Assembly (NCBI GenBank): GCA_014360825.1
Contig: JACIWT010000001.1
Span: forward strand, 186,001-250,000
Reading direction: 5' to 3'
From: Chloroflexota bacterium
GTDB taxonomy: Bacteria > Chloroflexota > Anaerolineae > UBA2200 > JACIWT01
DNA length: 64,000 nt
Below the pieces are notes generated by a model that saw only the letters and a list, made by a program, of their open reading frames with translations, was not told the origin of the DNA and made no database searches. The translations under genes and the position numbers were made by a program. Each line of letters begins with the position of its first letter. The first letter of the stretch is position 1. Shown here piece by piece: positions 61,648-64,000 of the stretch.

Positions 61648-62313
61648 CTACAGTCCTGCTTGTTTGATGATCTCCACTGCCTCGGCGGGCAATGTAGTAG
61701 GTATGCGCTGGAGTAGATGGCTGATCACCATAACATAGGCGATTTCCTCTAAGGCCTCTGCGCGTTCCACTGCCTGCTCGATCGTGCTGCCCACCGCCAC
61801 GGCACCGTGGTTGAGCAACAACAGAGCAGGTGCATTGCCAATGGCATCTGCAACCAAGAGCCCCATATCCACAAGACCCGAGGGGTCGTATTGCACACGA
61901 GGGATATCAGCGAAGGGAATAGAATCCATGGTGATGGGCAGGATTGGCACTTGACAAATGCCTGTGACAATGGTCATTGGACCGTGGCTTATCACGATGG
62001 ACTCTACATCAGGGCGGGCGGCATAGATTCTCAAATGAATGTTGGTGTCAAGTGGAGGTTTGCGGCGTTTACCCAGGATATCACCCCCAGGTGTGATCTG
62101 CCATACCGAATCGGGGGCGATTCTCATGCGGTTGAAACCCGGTGGCGTGATGAGAAAGCCTGCACCTTCGGGCAGACGGACGCTGATCGCACCACCGCCT
62201 GCACCGATGATCCCAGAGTCCACAAGTTCTCCAGCAGCAGCCATTAGTTTTTCATGCAATGTGTCCAAAGTACCTCCCATGAGGTAACGAAATGCGTCCG
62301 CATCTTTCTGCAC
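61648..62313 (-). CDS. Class II aldolase/adducin-family protein with altered metal site
   Basis: A 221-residue protein of the fuculose-phosphate aldolase/adducin fold: GIIGAGGGAISVRLPEG, LITPPGFNRMRI, NIHLRIYAARPDVESI, LLLNHGAVAVGSTIEQAVERAEALEEIAYV. In aldolases the acid/base Glu sits four residues before the His of the IHLxIY helix; here that place is Asp. The usual H-T-H zinc pair after the next strand reads VISHGP, keeping only the second His, while the third His (NHGAVAVG) is kept. So the zinc site is incomplete and another reaction, or loss of activity, is possible. The start is GTG. A strong promoter with an operator-like palindrome lies upstream. Confidence 0.8.
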   Translation of the reverse strand: MQKDADAFRYLMGGTLDTLHEKLMAAAGELVDSGIIGAGGGAISVRLPEGAGFLITPPGFNRMRIAPDSVWQITPGGDILGKRRKPPLDTNIHLRIYAARPDVESIVISHGPMTIVTGICQVPILPITMDSIPFADIPRVQYDPSGLVDMGLLVADAIGNAPALLLLNHGAVAVGSTIEQAVERAEALEEIAYVMVISHLLQRIPTTLPAEAVEIIKQAGL

Positions 62314-62338
62314 TGATGGTACTATTATGCGAAGGTTC

Positions 62339-62384
62339 GTACAGTGTACATTTACATTGTAACACTATTAGGCGGGCATGTCAA
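62339..62384 (-). promoter_or_regulatory. Strong promoter with palindromic operator before the aldolase-like gene
   Basis: Minus strand: perfect TTGACA (62379-62384), a 17-nt spacer and TACAAT (62356-62361). Directly downstream GTACAGTGTAC (62339-62349), a 5-bp inverted repeat with a 1-bp centre, covers the expected transcription start, as a repressor site would. Confidence 0.7.
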
Positions 62385-62523
62385 TCCCCTTTTCGGTGAA
62401 CAAATTGTATCCCTTCTTGTAACCCTCTTGTTCCTTTGCAGGCTACGGTTGTAACCAAGAAGATACCTTTTGGCAGCATCCGCTCGTTGTATATCGTTGT
62501 GCTGGTGTGAATCCAGCGCATCT

Positions 62524-62551
62524 TTGCGTTGTCCTCTAAGTCCACTATAAT
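62524..62551 (+). promoter_or_regulatory. Predicted promoter of the terminal radical SAM gene
   Basis: TTGCGT (62524-62529), a 16-nt spacer and a perfect TATAAT (62546-62551), 34 nt before the ATG at 62586. The stretch 62385-62523 shows no other feature I trust. Confidence 0.5.
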
Positions 62552-62585
62552 CTCGTCGCAGGCACACGAGGTGATCTCAGATAAG

Positions 62586-64000
62586 ATGATACCGTCACGG
62601 GTTCTCGATCGCATCTTGCCTGGTGTTTCCAAGCCAGGTCGGTACGTGGGACACGAATGGAATAGCGCCAACAAGGATTGGGACAGCGCGGCTGTGCACT
62701 TTGCTCTGGCTTACCCCGACATCTACGAGATTGGGATGTCCAATTTGGGTCTGGCCATCTTGTACGATGTGATCAATAGCCGCCCCGATGCTTTGGCCGA
62801 CCGTGTCTATGCCCCCTGGCCAGATATGGCCGCTGCGATGCGCGCCAGTGGTCTGCCTCTTTATGGCCTGGAATCTCGTCGCCCTCTGGCCGATTTCGAT
62901 CTGATTGGTTTCAGCCTGCAGTATGAACTTACCTACACCAATGTGCTCGAGATGCTTGATCTGGCCGGTCTTCCTGTGCGGGCTGCTGATCGGGCCCCTG
63001 ATGCGCCCTTGGTCATTGCTGGTGGCTCGGGTACTTATAGCCCCGAACCTGTCGCTGATTTCTTCGATTTATTCGTAATTGGCGAGGGCGAAGAGATCAT
63101 CGAAGAATTGATAGACGTATACCGTCAAGTCCACCCACCTGGCCATCCAAGAGATAAAGAGGCTTTCCTGCGCCGCGCTACTGGTATTGAGGGCGTGTAT
63201 GTTCCCGCTTTGTACGATGTGGTTGCTCATAATGGTGTAATGACAGTTTCTCCGCGAGAACCCGAGGCACGGCCAACCATTGCGAAGCGCCTCGTTCAAC
63301 GTTTGCCCCCACCACCCACACGGCCTGTCGTCCCTTACATTGAGGTGGTCCATGACCGAGCGATGATCGAAATCCAAAGGGGTTGTACTCATGGCTGTCG
63401 CTTCTGTCAGGCTGGGGTCTGCTATCGTCCGGTGCGCGAACGGCCGATGGCTGAAGTACTCGAAGGCATCGCCGCCATCTTGGCAAACACCGGCTACAAC
63501 GAAGTGGCACTGATCTCTCTCAGCAGCACAGACTACACCCACATCGAGCCATTGGTGGCCGAACTAGTGAAACGCTACCGTAATGAGCGGATATCAGTGT
63601 CGTTACCTTCATTGCGTATCGACGCCTTCTCCGTTCGTCTGGCGCAAATGCTCCACGAGACGCGCAAAACCGGACTTACATTCGCCCCTGAAGCGGGCAG
63701 TCAGCGACTGCGCGATGCCATCAACAAGCGCGTTACTCGGGAGGATCTCTTGCGCACTGCCGAGACCGCTTACAACAGTGGCTGGCAGCGCATAAAACTG
63801 TATTTCATGATCGGTCTGCCCACCGAAACTTTGGATGATGTGTCCGCCATCGCTGAATTAGTTCATGAAGTGCACGCAATAGGCCGACGAGTCCATGGCA
63901 GACGTGCCCAGGTGAGTGTGAGTGTCACGACCTTTGTGCCCAAACCACACACGCCGTATCAATGGCTGCCTTTGGAGGACGAGACAGTGTTGCAGGCCAA
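62586..64000 (+). CDS. B12-binding-like/radical SAM protein (TIGR03960-type), 3' end beyond window
   Basis: The frame runs 471 codons to the window edge without a stop. The N-terminal part (about 1-200) resembles the cobalamin-binding-like domain of uncharacterised tandem radical SAM proteins: LDRILPGVSKPGRYVGHEWN, YPDIYEIGMSNLGLAILYD, IAGGSGTYSPEPVADFFD. The radical SAM motif CTHGCRFC lies near residue 268, followed by CYRPVRERP, TFAPEAGSQRLRDAINK and FVPKPHTPYQW. This matches the TIGR03960 family, which in full length may be fused to a DUF2344 part; that region is outside the window. Function unknown. The ATG at 62586 follows GAGGTGAT; a GTG at 62571 is an alternative. Confidence 0.85.
   Translation, partial: MIPSRVLDRILPGVSKPGRYVGHEWNSANKDWDSAAVHFALAYPDIYEIGMSNLGLAILYDVINSRPDALADRVYAPWPDMAAAMRASGLPLYGLESRRPLADFDLIGFSLQYELTYTNVLEMLDLAGLPVRAADRAPDAPLVIAGGSGTYSPEPVADFFDLFVIGEGEEIIEELIDVYRQVHPPGHPRDKEAFLRRATGIEGVYVPALYDVVAHNGVMTVSPREPEARPTIAKRLVQRLPPPPTRPVVPYIEVVHDRAMIEIQRGCTHGCRFCQAGVCYRPVRERPMAEVLEGIAAILANTGYNEVALISLSSTDYTHIEPLVAELVKRYRNERISVSLPSLRIDAFSVRLAQMLHETRKTGLTFAPEAGSQRLRDAINKRVTREDLLRTAETAYNSGWQRIKLYFMIGLPTETLDDVSAIAELVHEVHAIGRRVHGRRAQVSVSVTTFVPKPHTPYQWLPLEDETVLQA

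Noticed and set aside
62381-62614. A minus-strand open frame of about 77 codons overlapping the start of the terminal radical SAM gene
   Set aside because: It would be antisense to a well supported start and overlaps both promoters of the region. No ribosome site was found. Its composition is plausible, so conservation would be worth a look, but I could not support it.

Overview
The window looks like a chromosomal segment of a Chloroflexota bacterium, probably an Anaerolineae-like anaerobe or microaerophile. This is inference from gene content. It rests on a PdtaS/PdtaR-type sensor and ANTAR regulator pair, an ECF sigma / zinc anti-sigma / bactofilin-like operon, a secreted multidomain protein ending in a VYLPI-type tail, many GTG/TTG starts, strong AGGAGG ribosome sites and O2-detoxifying iron proteins. 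No rRNA, tRNA, CRISPR array, phage or insertion sequence was seen. Coding density is high. Vegetative promoters are readable: five independent sites have TTGACA, a 17-nt spacer and a TATAAT-like box.

Layout. 1-3.8 kb (minus): the 5' part of pcrA/uvrD, then a flavin reductase-like gene with tsaE-tsaB-rimI. 3.9-7.3 kb: a PEP-synthase/RPH-like dikinase divergent from a Cys-rich unknown. 7.4-9.7 kb: PdtaS/PdtaR-like two-component genes. 9.8-15.4 kb (minus): an N-acetylglucosamine PTS operon (EIIC, EIIB, EIIA, nagA, two HAD phosphatases, a SIS-domain NagB-II); the 5' end of EIIA looks frameshifted. 15.5-18.3 kb: a DUF362 gene divergent from a radical SAM/HhH gene whose consensus promoter contains a LexA-like box. 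18.4-21.9 kb: ECF sigma, anti-sigma, bactofilin-like membrane protein, a candidate structured RNA and a sugar-phosphate transferase. 21.9-25.8 kb: a HerA-like ATPase and inositol-phosphate synthase.

25.8-33.6 kb (plus) is an NAD block: a nitrilase-type amidase with nadE, a PfkB kinase, a small membrane protein, a fused nadC-nadA, nadB, and an M42 aminopeptidase. 33.6-38.1 kb (minus) is an oxygen and iron defence block: a Fur-family regulator with a Fur box at its promoter, rubrerythrin, a ferritin-like protein, rubredoxin, a flavodiiron protein, and DUF1786 with a small membrane protein. 38.1-48.8 kb is a glycine / one-carbon / lipoyl block. On plus lie an unknown protein and a 1206-residue fusion of SHMT, a degenerate GcvT-like domain and a full GcvT. 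Convergent on minus is a small unknown gene, a LipS2/LipS1-like radical SAM pair, gcvH, gcvPA and gcvPB. Together these could make and lipoylate the whole glycine cleavage system and couple it to serine synthesis.

48.8-64 kb holds a PHP phosphoesterase, a CpXC protein with four internal repeats, a TolB-like repeat protein, hemW, a yqeB/EF2563-type gene with a small upstream ORF, endonuclease V overlapping a sirtuin, a 1536-residue secreted SpoIID / amidase / dockerin / cohesin-like protein, an ASCH protein, a class II aldolase-like gene with unusual metal-site residues behind a strong promoter and palindrome, and the 5' part of a large radical SAM gene.
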